Below are positions 62,923 to 64,000 of a stretch of DNA of 64,000 nt, piece by piece. Made by a program: the position numbers and the translations under genes. A model generated the notes under the pieces. It was not told the DNA's origin. It made no database searches and saw only the letters and a list, made by a program, of their open reading frames with translations. Source of the DNA: Echinicola soli. Lineage in GTDB: Bacteria; Bacteroidota; Bacteroidia; Cytophagales; Cyclobacteriaceae. Location of the stretch: NCBI RefSeq assembly GCF_006575665.1, contig NZ_CP041253.1, positions 3,323,001 to 3,387,000 on the forward strand, written 5' to 3'. The first letter of the stretch is position 1. Each line of letters starts with the position of its first letter.

Positions 62923-64000
62923 ATGTTAAGCTATTGGGAGAAGAAGAACCTTATTCAATATGATTTGATAATCGTGGGATCGGGATTTGCAGGCTTGTCT
63001 ACGGCCATTCACTACAAGGAAAAATACCCAGGAAGATCAGTTTTGGTATTGGAAAGGGGCGTGTTTCCCAGTGGTGCAAGCACCAGAAATGCAGGATTTG
63101 CCTGTTTTGGGAGTCTGAGTGAGATAGCAGAGGATTTAGAGCATTTTCAGGAGGATGAGGTTTTTGAGTTGGTCACTAAGAGGAGAATGGGTATAAAAAA
63201 TATCAGGAGTGTTTTTGGTGATGAAGGGCTTGACTATACTTCATGCGGTGGTTTCGACCTTATCAGGGAGCAAGAGGCACATTATATGGAAAAAATCGAC
63301 ACCATCAATGCCTTGCTCAGTCCCGTCTTTGGGACCGATGTCTTTGAAGAAGTGGCCGATCGTAGTGCCTATGGGTTTTCGGATAGTGTCCTCCATTTGG
63401 TGAAAAATAAGTTTGAGGGCCAGCTGGATCCTGCTAAATATATCCAATGCCTGTGGAAGCGATGCCGGGAATTAAACATTCAGATCCTGACGGGTGCCGA
63501 GGTGAAAAAGCTGGATGAGGAAAATTGCAGGGCCTATGTGCATTCCTTTTACGATGAGGAAATTGCTTTTCAGAGTAGGCTCATGGCACTATGTTCCAAT
63601 GCATTTACTGACCACCTGCTGGAAGGAGAGGACGTGGATATCCGGCCAGGAAGGGGAATGATCATGGTCAGTGAACCGATAAAGGATATGGCCCTAAAGG
63701 GCACTTTTCACATGGAAAGAGGCTATGTTTATTTCAGAAATGTAGATGGACGGCTTTTGGTGGGGGGAGGCAGGAATATCTCCGAAAAGGATGAAATTAC
63801 CACCGAAAGGGGAATCAATGAAGATATAAAATCCTACCTTCAGGAAGTGACCAAAAAGGTGATTTTTCCCAAAAGAGAAATTTGTTGGAATATGGAATGG
63901 TCTGGAACCATGGCTTTTGGAGATTCCAAAAAGCCCATTATACGACGGATTACCCCGCGCGTGGCAGCAGGTGTCCGGCTTGGAGGTATGGGAGTGGCAT
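62923..64000 (+). CDS. FAD-dependent oxidoreductase, DAO family (3' truncated)
   Basis: The frame runs from the ATG at 62923 to the right edge without a stop; 359 codons are visible. The dinucleotide-binding motif DLIIVGSGFAGLSTAIHY (about 14-31) and the segment ASTRNAGFACFGS (about 55-67) identify the D-amino-acid/glycine-oxidase (DAO) superfamily. A second motif, GRLLVGGGRNISEKD, near residue 280 and the GGMGVA segment at the edge agree. The substrate, presumably an amine or imino acid, is unknown. It is divergent from the Mpo1-like gene. Confidence 0.85.
   Translation, partial: MLSYWEKKNLIQYDLIIVGSGFAGLSTAIHYKEKYPGRSVLVLERGVFPSGASTRNAGFACFGSLSEIAEDLEHFQEDEVFELVTKRRMGIKNIRSVFGDEGLDYTSCGGFDLIREQEAHYMEKIDTINALLSPVFGTDVFEEVADRSAYGFSDSVLHLVKNKFEGQLDPAKYIQCLWKRCRELNIQILTGAEVKKLDEENCRAYVHSFYDEEIAFQSRLMALCSNAFTDHLLEGEDVDIRPGRGMIMVSEPIKDMALKGTFHMERGYVYFRNVDGRLLVGGGRNISEKDEITTERGINEDIKSYLQEVTKKVIFPKREICWNMEWSGTMAFGDSKKPIIRRITPRVAAGVRLGGMGVA

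Noticed and set aside
1..64000. Mobile island, prophage or integrated element
   Set aside because: No integrase, transposase, phage structural or plasmid genes, no tRNA-associated direct repeats and no sharp composition shift noticed by eye.

Overview
The window reads as chromosomal DNA of a Bacteroidota bacterium, most likely a marine or soil member of the Cyclobacteriaceae (Echinicola/Algoriphagus-like; the genus is inference). The evidence is a SusC/SusD pair, a hybrid two-component regulator, a type IX secretion (CHU_C-type) C-terminal domain, a B-type sdhCAB operon with one membrane subunit, TAnnTTTG-type promoter boxes, weak Shine-Dalgarno sequences and moderate GC. No phage, integrase, transposase, CRISPR array, rRNA or tRNA was seen.

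Layout. (1) 2-10157 (+): a glycan-degradation cluster of exported enzymes: a 5'-truncated GH43, a CehA/McbA-type PHP metallohydrolase, a DUF4965/glutaminase-like lipoprotein, a GH127-type (DUF1680) lipoprotein and a GH2 enzyme. Arabinose/galactose-containing plant or algal glycan is the likely target. (2) 10158-15369: repeat-rich spacers around an ECF sigma / anti-sigma-like / Spy-like operon and a universal stress protein, then a 1.7 kb gene-free stretch with a candidate structured RNA (about 14299-14507) and three diverged copies of a roughly 70 bp repeat. (3) 15370-31295: housekeeping and small genes: a fused phosphoserine phosphatase-phosphoglycerate dehydrogenase, DUF4920 lipoprotein, SppA, FolK, MATE exporter, HopJ-like, DoxX/HxlR divergent pair, alpha/beta hydrolase, BioA, FabD, then a large T9SS cargo protein overlapping a DCC1-type thiol protein. 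(4) 31658-41273 (+): sdhCAB, a Na+/solute symporter followed by a tightly linked GNAT acetyltransferase and ornithine/alanine-racemase-like enzyme, two tandem outer-membrane beta-barrels, and a Tat-exported Gfo/Idh/MocA oxidoreductase. (5) 41427-56814 (-): a complete fructan (levan/inulin) utilization locus. (6) 56943-64000: DUF4494 protein, membrane-bound patatin-like phospholipase, KefB-type antiporter, Mpo1-like membrane protein, and a 3'-truncated FAD oxidoreductase.

How the genes work together. In the fructan locus a periplasmic sugar-sensing hybrid regulator (54073-56814) lies upstream of a same-strand block: MFS sugar porter, SusC, SusD, two GH32 fructanases, a second MFS sugar porter and fructokinase. 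This supports binding and import of fructo-oligosaccharides across the outer membrane, hydrolysis to fructose by GH32, inner-membrane uptake and phosphorylation. The first cluster is analogous but lacks its SusCD and regulator, which probably lie left of the window.

The least explained items are the candidate RNA at 14.3-14.5 kb, a roughly 250-350 bp repeat present at 10.8 and 27.7 kb, the symporter-acetyltransferase-racemase cassette, and repeat-derived spacers, one of which contains the start codon of the GH127 gene. Motif positions were read by eye; family assignments come from recognised motifs and were not tested by database search.
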